64,000 bases of DNA from Dyadobacter arcticus (GCF_011762185.1 NZ_JAASQJ010000005.1:248001-312000), one strand, 5' to 3'. Positions 53,502 to 63,131 are shown, counted from the stretch's first letter. Numbers and translations are program-made. Notes: generated by a model not told the origin, from the sequence alone.

Positions 53502-53804
53502 ATGTTACAATGTCGCTCTATTTATTCAATTGGAGATACAATATAGATAAATCGAAATCCTGGCTGCGCAGGGCCGCAGAGCGGCATCCTGTTTCTAGAA
53601 AAAAATAATACATTCAGGGCATTGGCCTCAGCGGGGCCTCCCGATTGGTTGGTTGGAGATTTCCAGGAGGCTCCGCCGGAGCCGCGTGGAATCTGGTAAT
53701 AATATTAAACCAATTACAAAGCCGGATAGGAGAAAGGAAAAATCAACTGCCAGATAACCGTGATTTACAACATTGTCGAGGTGGCGAGCAGCTAGGTAAG
53801 AACT
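53502..53804. other. Gene-free gap with a small perfect hairpin
   Basis: No gene is supported. GGCTCC (53669-53674) pairs with GGAGCC (53678-53683). No T-tract follows, and the flanks show no promoter that I could identify with confidence. Confidence 0.4.
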
Positions 53805-54671
53805 TTAAATTTCGGCCAGCATCTCATAGAACTTTTTCACAGCTTTCTTTTCATAAGCTTCTCTGAGGGAAATAATCATGATGGTTCGCCTCATGTTTTT
53901 TCCATCAATAGGGATACCCACTACATCGGGATCGTTTACACTGGTATCACTCAATATGGTATGCCAATGCCCTGTTTTTACAATTTCAAATAAAGTAGGG
54001 ATATCATTTATTTCCATACAAATATTCGGCACCAGATTTTTTTGCCCGAATGAGTCCTCAAAAAACTGGATCGTACTGCTACCACTGAAAGGTAGAGCCA
54101 CTGGCAGCCCGGCCACTTCCTGGAGGGATATATTGGTTTTTTGGGACAACGGTGATTTGCTGCCAGTTACCAACACCATATTTGCTTTTAAAAGTGTCTG
54201 ATATTTTAAATGAGGTTCCCTTAATTCTTCATGGAACGTCAAAATAAAATCAAAATGGTGCAGATTAAGTCTTTCGAGAAGGTCTTTCGTGGTGCCAAAT
54301 ACAACCTGGATTTTGATATTTGGATATTGACTTGCGAACTGTACCAATATTTTGGCAAATAGAATTCGCATGGAGTAAATAACACCAATCGTGACTTTTC
54401 CCATATTCAGATTTTTCAAATCCTGTAAGAGCAATAGTCCCTCATTAGCTCTATTTATACTCTGCATAGCATATTCACTAAATAGCTTACCAGGTTCCGT
54501 AAGTGTAATCCTTTTTCCTATGCGGTTAAACAAAGGCACGGTTAACTCATCTTCCAGCTGCTTAATCTGCTGAGATAAAGTGCTTTGGCTAATGTTCAAG
54601 GCCCTTGCAGCTTCTGTGAAATTTAATAACTCTTTGGCTTTCAAAAAATATTTGAGCTGTCTTAATTCCAT
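53805..54671 (-). CDS. LysR-family transcriptional regulator
   Basis: In this 288-aa protein, residues 1-60 form the LysR winged helix-turn-helix (MELRQLKYFLKAKELLNFTE, ARALNISQSTLSQQIKQLED). The rest is a periplasmic-binding-like effector domain (GKVTIGVIYSMRILFAKILV, FDFILTFHEEL). It is divergent from the EthD-like gene 124 bp away, which it probably controls. The ligand is unknown. Confidence 0.92.
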   Translation of the reverse strand: MELRQLKYFLKAKELLNFTEAARALNISQSTLSQQIKQLEDELTVPLFNRIGKRITLTEPGKLFSEYAMQSINRANEGLLLLQDLKNLNMGKVTIGVIYSMRILFAKILVQFASQYPNIKIQVVFGTTKDLLERLNLHHFDFILTFHEELREPHLKYQTLLKANMVLVTGSKSPLSQKTNISLQEVAGLPVALPFSGSSTIQFFEDSFGQKNLVPNICMEINDIPTLFEIVKTGHWHTILSDTSVNDPDVVGIPIDGKNMRRTIMIISLREAYEKKAVKKFYEMLAEI

Positions 54672-54795
54672 ACTTTCAAATCGTTTTTTTCGATTGGTTT
54701 CATCGGAAAATAGCGTTTTGCAAATTAAGGCGTTGTGTTGATATTTGTGGGCTATTCTTTCAAAATGAACATTATTTCACTTAAAAAACTTATCC

Positions 54796-55203
54796 ATGAA
54801 ATTAAAACTATTTGTATCGTTGATCCTTTTGACCACTTGTTTCGCAGCGTTTGGTCAGGAAAAGCAGAACGTGGCTGCTGGTGAAAAAGGCTTGATTAAA
54901 GTTTCCGTCATGTACCCTTATGCCGAAGGTAAAACCTTTAATATGGAGTATTATGAAACGAAGCACATGCCAATGGTAGCAGGATTTTTAGGATCAAATT
55001 TGATTAAATACACCATTGAAAAAGGGCTTGCCAGTGGTATTCCCAACCAACCACTGCCGTTTATGGCTATTGGCACATTCTACGTAAAAAGCATAACCGA
55101 TTATCAAGCGGCCATCGGGCCGAATAGAGACGCCATTCGTGCGGATTTTCAAAATTATACCAATATCACGCCTGTCATTTTGGTGAGTGAGGTGACAAAG
55201 TAA
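54796..55203 (+). CDS. Exported EthD-family protein
   Basis: This 135-aa protein has a signal peptide (1-20, ending AFGQ). The EthD/ABM dimeric barrel pattern follows: IKVSVMYPYAEGKTFNMEYY, ETKHMPMV (conserved His) and NYTNITPVILVSEV. EthD domains bind or process small hydrophobic compounds in many settings. Control by the divergent LysR is likely from position. Confidence 0.85.
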   Translation: MKLKLFVSLILLTTCFAAFGQEKQNVAAGEKGLIKVSVMYPYAEGKTFNMEYYETKHMPMVAGFLGSNLIKYTIEKGLASGIPNQPLPFMAIGTFYVKSITDYQAAIGPNRDAIRADFQNYTNITPVILVSEVTK

Positions 55204-55311
55204 GGATTTCCAGGTGTTAATCGGCTTGAACACACTCCCATCAACAAAAGTGTTACTGAAAAGTGATTCACTTAAAATGCATGTTGAAAAGGCTTCCTTT
55301 TAGCCCTGAGC

Positions 55312-56013
55312 TTAAATTTTTATTTTTGAAAAGACATAAAGTGTTTCTGTCGCGATCTGCTTGCAACGCTCGTCATATTTTGCAGCCTCCTGCGCTGTAC
55401 CGTCAAACTCTTTTGGGTCATCATAAGGGACGGCAACTCGCGCAGCAGCACCTTTCACAACTGGGCAAGCTTCATCAGCCTGCGAACATGTCATGATAGC
55501 GCAAAAGTTATTTTGGGGATTACTGGCGTCATCATATTTCTTTGAAAATGCCTTCAAAGGTTCTGTATCAGCCGCATAGCTTACATGATAGACCGGGTTT
55601 TTGCCTTCTGATGTTTTTGTAATATCAAAACCGGCTCTTTCGCATGCAGCAACCGCCCTTTCATTAAACGCACTGGTCTCCGTGCCGCCAGAATATGTTA
55701 TCACATCGGGGAGATCATAGTAGGCAGCGGCAGTAGCTGCCCAAATCTGTCCAAAATGGCTGCGTCTGGAATTGTGGGTACAAATATAAGTCAGTCGCAC
55801 AGGCTGCCCGGCTTCTACTTGCTTTTGAATAAATAGGGCAATCTTGTCAAGTTCTGCGATGCGGTCTTCAGGTATCTTCGAGAAGTCTTTTTTAATGGTG
55901 TTAATGTAGCTGGTTAGCTCGGGATTTAGGGATTTCTTGTCGTCAGGATGGTCGGATGGCATAGTCGCAGCAGTGGTTAAAATGGTTATAGTTAACAAAA
56001 TGATCAGGTTCAT
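55312..56013 (-). CDS. Exported low-molecular-weight phosphatase (ArsC-like)
   Basis: This 233-aa protein has a possible signal peptide (about 1-17) and about 50 extra N-terminal residues. The low-molecular-weight tyrosine phosphatase/arsenate reductase domain carries the P-loop YICTHNSRRS (Cys78, Arg84), GGTETSAFNERAV and the distal AIMTCSQADEACP. Arsenate reductases of the thioredoxin-coupled class share this plan, but export would be unusual for arsenate reduction. It is divergent from an ArsR repressor, so metal or arsenic control is likely. Confidence 0.82.
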   Translation of the reverse strand: MNLIILLTITILTTAATMPSDHPDDKKSLNPELTSYINTIKKDFSKIPEDRIAELDKIALFIQKQVEAGQPVRLTYICTHNSRRSHFGQIWAATAAAYYDLPDVITYSGGTETSAFNERAVAACERAGFDITKTSEGKNPVYHVSYAADTEPLKAFSKKYDDASNPQNNFCAIMTCSQADEACPVVKGAAARVAVPYDDPKEFDGTAQEAAKYDERCKQIATETLYVFSKIKI

Positions 56014-56042
56014 ATCTTATCGAATTAAAAATGATTAAATCA

Positions 56043-56090
56043 ATCGTAAAGATACGATAGATTTAATCGAACCGAAAAAACCTTATCGTA
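56043..56090. promoter_or_regulatory. Candidate ArsR operator
   Basis: ATCGTA (56043-56048) and TACGAT (56053-56058) form a dyad, and a further ATCGTA half-site occurs at 56085-56090. All lie in the gap between the divergent phosphatase and ArsR genes, where such a repressor would bind. Confidence 0.55.
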
Positions 56091-56115
56091 ATAATGCAAT
56101 TGAAAAATTGAGCCT

Positions 56116-56123
56116 TATATTTG
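56116..56123 (+). promoter_or_regulatory. -7 element of the ArsR gene
   Basis: TATATTTG fits TAnnTTTG. It ends only 4 bp before the ATG, so the transcript may be leaderless or nearly so. The -33 TTG is not well placed. Confidence 0.5.
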
Positions 56124-56127
56124 CGGC

Positions 56128-56460
56128 ATGGGCGTAACAAAGACTGAAATATTCACTGAGCAGCAGAACCGTATCGCGGATCTGGCCAAGGCATTCTCGC
56201 ACCCGGCCAGGGTTGCGATCCTGCAATTGTTGATTGCCAGGAAGGCGTGTGTGTGTGGTGACCTGGTTGATGAGCTCGAACTAGCCCAGGCAACCGTATC
56301 CCAGCACTTGAAAGAACTGAAAAGGATTGGAATCATTCATGGTGAAATAAATCCGCCACGGGTTTGCTATTGTATTAATCCGGTTGTGTGGGAGGAAGCA
56401 CAAAAAACTTTTGGGGCATTGCATGCTACATTTGCCCTTACATCCTCCTGCTGTAACTAG
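56128..56460 (+). CDS. ArsR-family metalloregulatory repressor
   Basis: This 110-aa winged-helix protein has [19 protein letters not shown] and the metal-binding CVC (Cys41, Cys43) in [20 protein letters not shown], followed by [22 protein letters not shown]-terminal Cys pair (108-109) may add a metal site. Members release DNA on binding arsenite or other thiophilic metals. Target: the divergent phosphatase gene and itself. Confidence 0.93.
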   Translation: MGVTKTEIFTEQQNRIADLAKAFSHPARVAILQLLIARKACVCGDLVDELELAQATVSQHLKELKRIGIIHGEINPPRVCYCINPVVWEEAQKTFGALHATFALTSSCCN

Positions 56461-56805
56461 GCAGCGTATCTTTTTGAGATTGTTAATCGTAATATTGCAT
56501 TTAGCGTTGATGGCCTTTAAGATCCCTATCCTGCCTTGCTATCAATGAGTTAACATTCAGATTTTCAACCATTCGTTTGCTAGTAATAATCTATTTTATT
56601 AAGCTTGTAAAGCAATCGTCTCCGAGTCACTATCTCTAAGTGCAGTCGATTCAAAAGCTTCCTCTTTTGAGTATACTCAACGAAATTTCTGAACCGTACT
56701 TTGCAACAAGCTGGGCTTAACTAAACTGGAACAACAATTTTCTAATCGGATCCTTGTCATTTGGAACGTTACAGGCATTCCGATGTAAGTGATTCGGGCT
56801 GCCCA
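56461..56805. other. Gap with a partial copy of the interspersed repeat
   Basis: No gene is supported in 345 bp. ACGTTACAGGCATTCCGATG then TAAGTGATTCGGG (56766-56798) resembles the interspersed repeat, without its first 15 bases (copy d). Confidence 0.45.
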
Positions 56806-59514
56806 TCACTCACTCTTAAGCACTTCCACCGGATTAGTCCTGGCTGCCTTCATCGTTTGCGATCCGATCATAATGATTGCGATTAACAATACCGCCAGCA
56901 AGCCAATGAACAGCTCGACGACTTGGACAGGGGCATGGTAGGGGAAATTTCTGAGCAGTACATTCTCGAAGAAAAGGTAAGTAACAGGCAGGGCGACGAA
57001 TGCCGATATCGACAGCAGTAACAGAAAGCTGCGACTCAGCAAATATATAAGACTGCCAGAGCTGGCGCCCATCACCTTTCGGATGCCGATCTCTTTTATC
57101 CTTGTTTCAGTAGTGAATACAACCATTCCAAACAACCCCATGGACGCAATGGAAATGGCGAGGAATGAAAGGAATCCAATGATTTTGATCATGGTGGAAA
57201 ATTCGCTGTACGCCTCTTCAATTTCTTCGTCATAAAATTTGGCCTGAAATGTATGGACACGATCGACCTTCTTCCAAGTGGACTTTATCTTTGCCAGGGT
57301 CGCGGGCATGTTAGTACTTTGTATTTTGGCATTGATGATCGCCCCGTCTCCCGGTGTCCAGGGCATGAAGGCTACAGGTCCGATAAGGTTGTCCACCTTT
57401 CCATAATGAAAGTCCTGCATTACGCCAACAATGGTCATCTTACGTCCCTGAACGTTGAAATTACTGAATGAAACCTCTTCCCCAATCGCTTTCCCTGGGT
57501 CGCTGGCGCTGATGTTAAATCGTTTTAAGAACTCCTCGTTAACGATCAACTCGCTGACGGCTTGGGCTGTTGTGGGTCTTGTAATGAAATTTCCCCCGGC
57601 AATGAGCTTATACCCGTGCAGCGGCAAGTAGTTCTCGTCTACATTGTTGGTCATCACCAGTGCAGAGTCACGGAAATCTTTGTATTTAATGAAGCCGCCC
57701 CAGGCATTCCCAACGCTGGTGATTATCAGTGACCGCGACAATGCAGTTACCTCAGGCATCTCGCTCAATTCCTTGATAAGTTCATCAGGCTTATTACCCT
57801 GCATATTGATGTTCAGGATATTTTCTGTATTAAATCCCAGATCAAATGCAAGAATGTTCTTGTACTGCACATAGCCGATGGCAGTGGTCGTGATAAAGAT
57901 CAGTGTGACTGTGTATTGAACCACCGCCAGAGCGCGTCTGAGTGTTACTTGTCTAAAAACTTTCGCTGACCGGAACGCCGGAGCGGACACATTCCTGAGC
58001 GCATTGATCGCGCTGGTTTTCGAAAAAAACATGGCAGGCATGAAGCCGGCGATAATACCTACCGTGATCGAAAAGACTATAAATGCCAATACCGTTGCCG
58101 GGGTGAGGTTAAGCTTCACAGTGCGCTGCATCTCCGGGGCCATGTTGATCAGCTGTGGCCGCAAGATCAGGAATATACAAAAGGATAGAAAAAGAGCTGC
58201 CAGGGAGATCATGATCGATTCCGCGAGGAACTGTTGACGTACCTGGCTCCTTTGGGCACCAATCGCTTTACGAAGACCTACTTCCTTAAAGCGGCGCATA
58301 CCACGTGCAATTGAAAGATTGGTGTAATTGAAACACGCAGACAATATCACAATGAATGCGAGTCCGCCGAGTATCCAAAGCACAGCAGTAGGCATGTGAG
58401 GACTTACGGAACCGCTCATGGAGCCGGAACGGAGATCCTCCCCTACCACTATTTTATATAAGGGAAGAAGTTCCAATTGGATTTTTGTGTCTTCCTCTGC
58501 CAGGTTTTCCTCCATCGCAATTGCGTCAAGCTGAGATTGGATGGAAGCCCGGGTGGAAGCGACGTCAGCATTTTTTGGTAGTAAGAGATACACGGAATTC
58601 GAAAACATGTTTGTCCATGCTGCGAAATTTTTATCCCGTTTGCCAGTTTGTTCAGCCGTTGAAAGCGATACCAGTGCTTCGAAGTTGATATGTGAAAAGA
58701 AGGGAACGTCTTTCATGATACCGGTAACCTGGTAATCGAGTGTATCAAATTTGATTGGCTTGCCAAGCGCAGGTTCGCTGCCAAAAAGCTTTTTTGCTGC
58801 CGTCTCCGTGAGAACGATCGAGTAAGGGTCGCGCAATGCCGTTTCTGGATTTCCTTCCAGCATTGGAAATGTCATAATCCTAAACAGCGACGGTTCCGCC
58901 CAGAAGCCTTTGACGGGAAGAATTCGGTCGCCAACTTTCGCATCCTGCGAAAAGTCATTGCCCATAATGGCTACTTCTTCAACGCCGGTCACCTTCTCCC
59001 GAATGAGCTTTCCGGTCTTTATGGATGTTGATGCGTACTTTTCCGGTCGTGATCCGCTGCCTTGGTCACCCTTGAAAGTTGCTACATTGGTGATACGATA
59101 TATCCGCTCGCCGTTCTCGTGAAACTTGTCGTACGAACGCAGGTCAAGCATAAACGCGATCAGCAGTAATCCAACCGACATACTGATGGCAAGGCCGGCA
59201 ATATTGATGGACGAGAACAGTTTATTGCGCAATAAGTTGCGTCCCGATGTTTTGAAGTAGCTTCTGATCATGATCCAATTGATAAAAAGGTTGACAAGGC
59301 TAGGTTTTCTTACCGTATAGATTCTGAAAAACTTGAAAGCATCGATGATATAAATCAGCTTGGCTCGACGCGGCCCGAGGGACCGTACATTCCGCTCAAA
59401 GTATTCATTAAGATCCCCGGTGAGATCTTCCACGAGCCCGGGCTTACAATACCATTCTATAAATCGCTGCGCCCAGGAGGGCGGATGGTGTTGCTGTTGG
59501 TTTGTACCTTTCAT
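56806..59514 (-). CDS. MacB/FtsX-type ABC transporter permease with permease-prefix domain
   Basis: This 902-aa protein has an N-terminal soluble prefix of about 90 residues (PPSWAQRFIEWYCKPGLVED, LTGDLNEYFERNV), as in permease-prefix-domain-2 proteins. Two MacB_PCD periplasmic domains and two FtsX cores follow, with spans at RNKLFSSINIAGLAISMSVG, GGLAFIVILSACFNYTNLSI, VQYTVTLIFITTTAIGYVQY and LIYLLSRSFLLLL. TRIKEIGIRKVMGASSGSLI is the FtsX signature. No ATPase gene lies alongside. Such proteins are common in Bacteroidota and may export peptides or drugs or move lipoproteins. Confidence 0.9.
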   Translation of the reverse strand: MKGTNQQQHHPPSWAQRFIEWYCKPGLVEDLTGDLNEYFERNVRSLGPRRAKLIYIIDAFKFFRIYTVRKPSLVNLFINWIMIRSYFKTSGRNLLRNKLFSSINIAGLAISMSVGLLLIAFMLDLRSYDKFHENGERIYRITNVATFKGDQGSGSRPEKYASTSIKTGKLIREKVTGVEEVAIMGNDFSQDAKVGDRILPVKGFWAEPSLFRIMTFPMLEGNPETALRDPYSIVLTETAAKKLFGSEPALGKPIKFDTLDYQVTGIMKDVPFFSHINFEALVSLSTAEQTGKRDKNFAAWTNMFSNSVYLLLPKNADVASTRASIQSQLDAIAMEENLAEEDTKIQLELLPLYKIVVGEDLRSGSMSGSVSPHMPTAVLWILGGLAFIVILSACFNYTNLSIARGMRRFKEVGLRKAIGAQRSQVRQQFLAESIMISLAALFLSFCIFLILRPQLINMAPEMQRTVKLNLTPATVLAFIVFSITVGIIAGFMPAMFFSKTSAINALRNVSAPAFRSAKVFRQVTLRRALAVVQYTVTLIFITTTAIGYVQYKNILAFDLGFNTENILNINMQGNKPDELIKELSEMPEVTALSRSLIITSVGNAWGGFIKYKDFRDSALVMTNNVDENYLPLHGYKLIAGGNFITRPTTAQAVSELIVNEEFLKRFNISASDPGKAIGEEVSFSNFNVQGRKMTIVGVMQDFHYGKVDNLIGPVAFMPWTPGDGAIINAKIQSTNMPATLAKIKSTWKKVDRVHTFQAKFYDEEIEEAYSEFSTMIKIIGFLSFLAISIASMGLFGMVVFTTETRIKEIGIRKVMGASSGSLIYLLSRSFLLLLSISAFVALPVTYLFFENVLLRNFPYHAPVQVVELFIGLLAVLLIAIIMIGSQTMKAARTNPVEVLKSE

Positions 59515-59618
59515 GGCCGGTATTAATTACGTAAATGTATGTAAAATGAGATTTATAATACATACAAAATGATATTAAATTTAAGGGAGCTGTGATGACA
59601 AAGGAGCTTAGGGCATTT

Positions 59619-59709
59619 TTTAGCCACGAATGCACGAATGAGCACGAATAATAAGCGTAGTTATTCGTGAATATTTGCGGTCCGCAACTGCGGTGCACCC
59701 GTGGCTAAA
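59619..59709. repeat. Inverted-repeat element with TTTAGCCACG ends
   Basis: TTTAGCCACG (59619-59628) pairs with CGTGGCTAAA (59700-59709), and an inner arm CACGAATAA (59643-59651) pairs with TTATTCGTG (59661-59669). The outer ends match the palindrome at 63061. It lies between the permease and the anchor-A gene and ends in T-runs on both sides, so it may also terminate. Confidence 0.75.
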
Positions 59710-59720
59710 CTTTTTTCCTC

Positions 59721-61226
59721 TTAGTTCCTAATCAACACCTTCTTAGAATCAATCACCCCATTCGTCCTCGTGATGGTAATGACGTACATGCCGGGTGTCA
59801 GGTTTTTACAATCAATGCCAGCGGATGTGATTTCTTGTGAGTGGTATACTTTTCGTCCTGACAGATCGGTGATCGTCAGCAACTTGACGTTTGTGTTATT
59901 ATTGATCAGAATTCTATCAACAGTGGGGTTTGGATATATGGTTATCGCTGAACCCGTTTCTATTCTTACGCTCTGAATCCGGCTGTATGCAAAGGTAGCG
60001 TCTCGACGGTCCGTCACCCGATCAACCATTTTGAGGCGATATAGGTTTTCACCTTCAACAGGAGATTGATCCGTAAAAGTATAATACAATGACTGGCTGC
60101 TTTCTCCGTGAGAAGATACCGTTCCAATCAGGTTCCAGGATTTCCCGTTAACGCTATGCTCGATATCAAAATGACTGCTGTTTGTTTCCGATGCGGTTGT
60201 CCAGTCGAGATTGACGGATCCACCTTCCTTCGAAGCAGAAAATTGCACCAGATTAACCGGTAGCGTAGATAAATTTTCGGTGAAATAGAAGTTATGGAAT
60301 TCAAATCCACCTTGCTGATCAAAATTTCCGCCGATAATCGACTGCCCGTTAATTGAACCCCCATTACCACTCAAACCTGCCTTAGGCGCTAAAAAGCTTC
60401 CCAAAAATTTATAATGCGCCAGAGAAATCGAGTTTGCATTTGGGAAATTGAACAGCACGCTTACATTCTCTGAGTCAGCACCGTTCATTTTCATACTGCC
60501 ACCATTGATCGAAAGCGTTTGATTAAGGACATTGATGATCGCCGATGAACCCTCCGGTATCACAACCCTTATCTCATCACTGCTCATGTTGTCGGGTAAC
60601 GTGATATCAAAAATGTTTACTCCATCACTGGTTCCGGTAAGCGTGTAAACATGGTATCCGTCGAAGGTTATTAATCCGTTGTTTGTCAACGCATCCAACT
60701 GCCCGCTGAGCGTCCGGTAATAATCCAGCAGCGTGTTGTCAGAAAACAAAATATGGTCAACAATTCCGCCGGTAATGGTTGAGCCCGGAGCAAGCAGACT
60801 GGGGAACACATTGCCTCCCGGAGCGGTATTGTAAACCAAATTTCCTCTTAGGCCCCAGTTGCCACCGCCAGCGTTGTTGAATATGCCGTTTACGACCAGG
60901 TTGTCTGTTAGGTCCGGCGCATTTACACCCATGGTGCCCGTGCCCACGCTATACCCGCCTGTAGTGAGGTTAAAATTTCCGGCAACCGCCAGCCGTCCCT
61001 CCACATCGCCCGAATTGCTTTGAAAATTCCCGAAAATGATTGCGTTAAAATTACCCGTTCCCTTAAAATCGGGGGATAAAAATTCATCAGGGATTGTCAG
61101 CATGGTTTGATTACCCTGTGCCTTCGCCTGCTGCGAAAGCGAAAAGAAAAAAAACGAACTAATTAGTGCTGTTTGATAGAATTTTACAGACTGTAAGGCG
61201 TGAATAAATTTAGAAAAATTTTTCAT
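59721..61226 (-). CDS. Choice-of-anchor-A domain protein with T9SS tail
   Basis: This 501-aa protein has a signal peptide (about 15-37, ending AKAQ). A beta-rich choice-of-anchor-A domain (GNFNAIIFGNFQSNSGDVEG, RLAVAGNFNL to SGNGGSINGQSIIGGNFDQQ, about 40-310) is followed by LPVNLVQF, a fibronectin-like linker, and a T9SS type A tail (IYPNPTVDRIL to KKVLIRN). The domain occurs in surface proteins of ice-binding or adhesive type; the binding target is not known. The gene is monocistronic. Confidence 0.85.
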   Translation of the reverse strand: MKNFSKFIHALQSVKFYQTALISSFFFFSLSQQAKAQGNQTMLTIPDEFLSPDFKGTGNFNAIIFGNFQSNSGDVEGRLAVAGNFNLTTGGYSVGTGTMGVNAPDLTDNLVVNGIFNNAGGGNWGLRGNLVYNTAPGGNVFPSLLAPGSTITGGIVDHILFSDNTLLDYYRTLSGQLDALTNNGLITFDGYHVYTLTGTSDGVNIFDITLPDNMSSDEIRVVIPEGSSAIINVLNQTLSINGGSMKMNGADSENVSVLFNFPNANSISLAHYKFLGSFLAPKAGLSGNGGSINGQSIIGGNFDQQGGFEFHNFYFTENLSTLPVNLVQFSASKEGGSVNLDWTTASETNSSHFDIEHSVNGKSWNLIGTVSSHGESSQSLYYTFTDQSPVEGENLYRLKMVDRVTDRRDATFAYSRIQSVRIETGSAITIYPNPTVDRILINNNTNVKLLTITDLSGRKVYHSQEITSAGIDCKNLTPGMYVITITRTNGVIDSKKVLIRN

Positions 61227-61541
61227 AACATTTTGATAGAGAAGAGATTGAGTAAACTGTTCCAGGAATTTACAGAATGAAATATGTAGAATCCAAGGAA
61301 ATTCTTTATTATCCCTTATCTAACTATAAATCGTTATTTTGGCCCAGAAAGGACGAAGAATTTCAACAGAACAGCTAAGTTTTGTCCGAGGTCATTTGTA
61401 GAAATAGCGGAATTTAAAAGTAGGTGAGCAGCTATTTAAATTTGACGAAATAACGTCAGGCTGTGCAAGCTATATCGCACTAGATGTATGGGGGGAAATC
61501 CTGAATTGGGAGCTCTGAAAGTGTTTCCGGTCGGATGCCGA
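61227..61541. other. Gene-free gap upstream of the anchor-A gene
   Basis: AT-rich sequence that must contain the promoter of the minus-strand gene ending at 59721. No promoter or repeat was identified with confidence. Confidence 0.35.
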
Positions 61542-62282
61542 TTACTTTTTTGTCCGAAGATCCAGATTATGAAACATAAATACACGCAGCACATTGTTGC
61601 TGTTGAAATGATTGCCGGAAGGCAGCTGTTGGAATTGGTTCATATAGCCGACCTGTAAATTCAACGCTTTTGTAAATTGATAACCCAAACCGACGAAAAC
61701 ACGGTTCTGGTCAAAAAGGTTGTAGGTGATCTGTTTGCCCGCATTGATATGAATCTCGTCGTTGAATGCAAAAAACAGGGTATTGGGTTCGATAAAATCC
61801 CGGTTCAACGGGACCATCAGATTTAATAAATAGCGAAAACGAAAATTGAAATTATGACCGTCCTGCAATTGATCATTTGCGATTTTCCTGTTAAAACGCT
61901 CTTCAAGCCGGATCCATTGCTGGGTTTGCAAACGCTTTTGACGGCTTGTCCAGAGTATCTGTTGCCATAACCTGTTTTCCGGTCGGACCGTCTGGAGCCC
62001 GACAGCAGGATAACTGCGGACATAAGCATAACCGGCCGTAAACCTCAAATGGTCGTTCGCATAATACGTGATCCCCGGCCTGACAATCTGGGTTGCCCAA
62101 CGGTCCAGAAAATCAGTTCTTCTTGCGTGAAGGTCCAGCCAGAGTCCCCATTTATCCGTTATTCTGGTTTGGTTGAAGTACCCCAACCAAACGCCACTCT
62201 GTTTGTTGACCTGTTTTTGGGCAGATGTTGGAAGGGTAAAAAGGATGAAAAGTAAGAGGAACAAGGTCCGGGGGTGTTTCAT
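61542..62282 (-). CDS. DUF2490-family exported protein (predicted outer-membrane barrel)
   Basis: This protein of 246 aa starts at ATG 62282 (MKHPRTLFLLLFILFTLPTS), giving a signal peptide. The longer open frame to 62366 lacks one and overlaps the HD gene. The pattern SGVWLGYFNQTRITDKWGLW, LDLHARRTDF, WIRLEERF and FFAFNDEIHI is that of DUF2490, predicted beta-barrel proteins of unknown function. It is 41 bp downstream of the HD gene. Confidence 0.85.
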   Translation of the reverse strand: MKHPRTLFLLLFILFTLPTSAQKQVNKQSGVWLGYFNQTRITDKWGLWLDLHARRTDFLDRWATQIVRPGITYYANDHLRFTAGYAYVRSYPAVGLQTVRPENRLWQQILWTSRQKRLQTQQWIRLEERFNRKIANDQLQDGHNFNFRFRYLLNLMVPLNRDFIEPNTLFFAFNDEIHINAGKQITYNLFDQNRVFVGLGYQFTKALNLQVGYMNQFQQLPSGNHFNSNNVLRVFMFHNLDLRTKK

Positions 62283-62322
62283 AACGTTGTTTAGTTCAAT
62301 AAAGCAAAATATCTGACATAAC

Positions 62323-62955
62323 TCAGGCGAAAAGCACCCTTGATCGGATTGCGGCCGTGTCCACACCAGATAGCTTCATTTTTTGGTCGGCTTGCTCTTC
62401 GATCAAATCTTTTAACATTTTTAAATTGGCATCAAAACCAACGTGGCGATCCATCATATAGGACAGATCATACTCAATTGGTTCCCAGGTGGTTATGTCT
62501 GCTTCGTTATGCTGCAATTGTACTTCGAGCTTGTCAAAGGCATTGGCGACCTTGGCAACATAAGTTGATTTATCCTCAAACTCGAACCAAAGCGCATAGA
62601 TTTCCGCACCCAAAGGCTCTCCCAATTTTTCACGCAGATTTTCAATTGCCTGTATTTCACGTTGTTGTTTGACCAATTTGAGGGAAGGGTCTCGTAAGAT
62701 ATCGAGCACTGACATATCACCAGCTTCGGCTTCAATCAGGTCATGAATGATGACCATTTTGAGAAGTTTGGCCATATCAGCTTTCTGTTCCAGGTATGGC
62801 TCCATTAAAACAGCCATCAGTGACATACGCCAGGTATGTTCCGCTACGCTCTCTTGTCGTCCGCTCGAAGTATAGCTGTGACGAAGCTCAAATTTCAACC
62901 GTTCGGCCAGTTTAAGGACATCCATAACAGCAGTAAGCTGTGCAATTGTCGCCAT
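62323..62955 (-). CDS. HD-domain phosphohydrolase (YfbR/HDDC2-like)
   Basis: This 210-aa protein has the HD metal ligands His40 (ESVAEHTWRMS), His71-Asp72 (MVIIHDLIEAEAGD) and Asp141 (VANAFDKLEVQLQH). This plan matches 5'-deoxynucleotidases that remove phosphate from deoxynucleoside monophosphates. Substrate specificity cannot be settled by eye. It is cytoplasmic. Confidence 0.88.
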   Translation of the reverse strand: MATIAQLTAVMDVLKLAERLKFELRHSYTSSGRQESVAEHTWRMSLMAVLMEPYLEQKADMAKLLKMVIIHDLIEAEAGDMSVLDILRDPSLKLVKQQREIQAIENLREKLGEPLGAEIYALWFEFEDKSTYVAKVANAFDKLEVQLQHNEADITTWEPIEYDLSYMMDRHVGFDANLKMLKDLIEEQADQKMKLSGVDTAAIRSRVLFA

Positions 62956-63060
62956 TATATCAATGATCAGATGGTTAATTAAAATAATATTGTCATTCGC
63001 AAAAGTAATAAACTATCTCTTCACTCATCAGTCCTTACTCTCCCGATTCATTGAAGAAAT

Positions 63061-63108
63061 TTTTTAGCCACGAGTACACCGCAGCTGCGGTGTACTCGTG
63101 GCTAAAAA
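63061..63108. repeat. Perfect 48-bp palindrome
   Basis: The 24-bp left arm (63061-63084, TTTTTAGCCACGAGTACACC then GCAG) is exactly the reverse complement of the right arm (63085-63108), with no loop. The ends match those at 59619. As RNA it forms a hairpin followed by a U- or A-run on either strand, so it may act as a bidirectional terminator. It lies after the DUF3455 gene. Confidence 0.9.
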
Positions 63109-63131
63109 CGATAGTAATTATACGTTTACCC

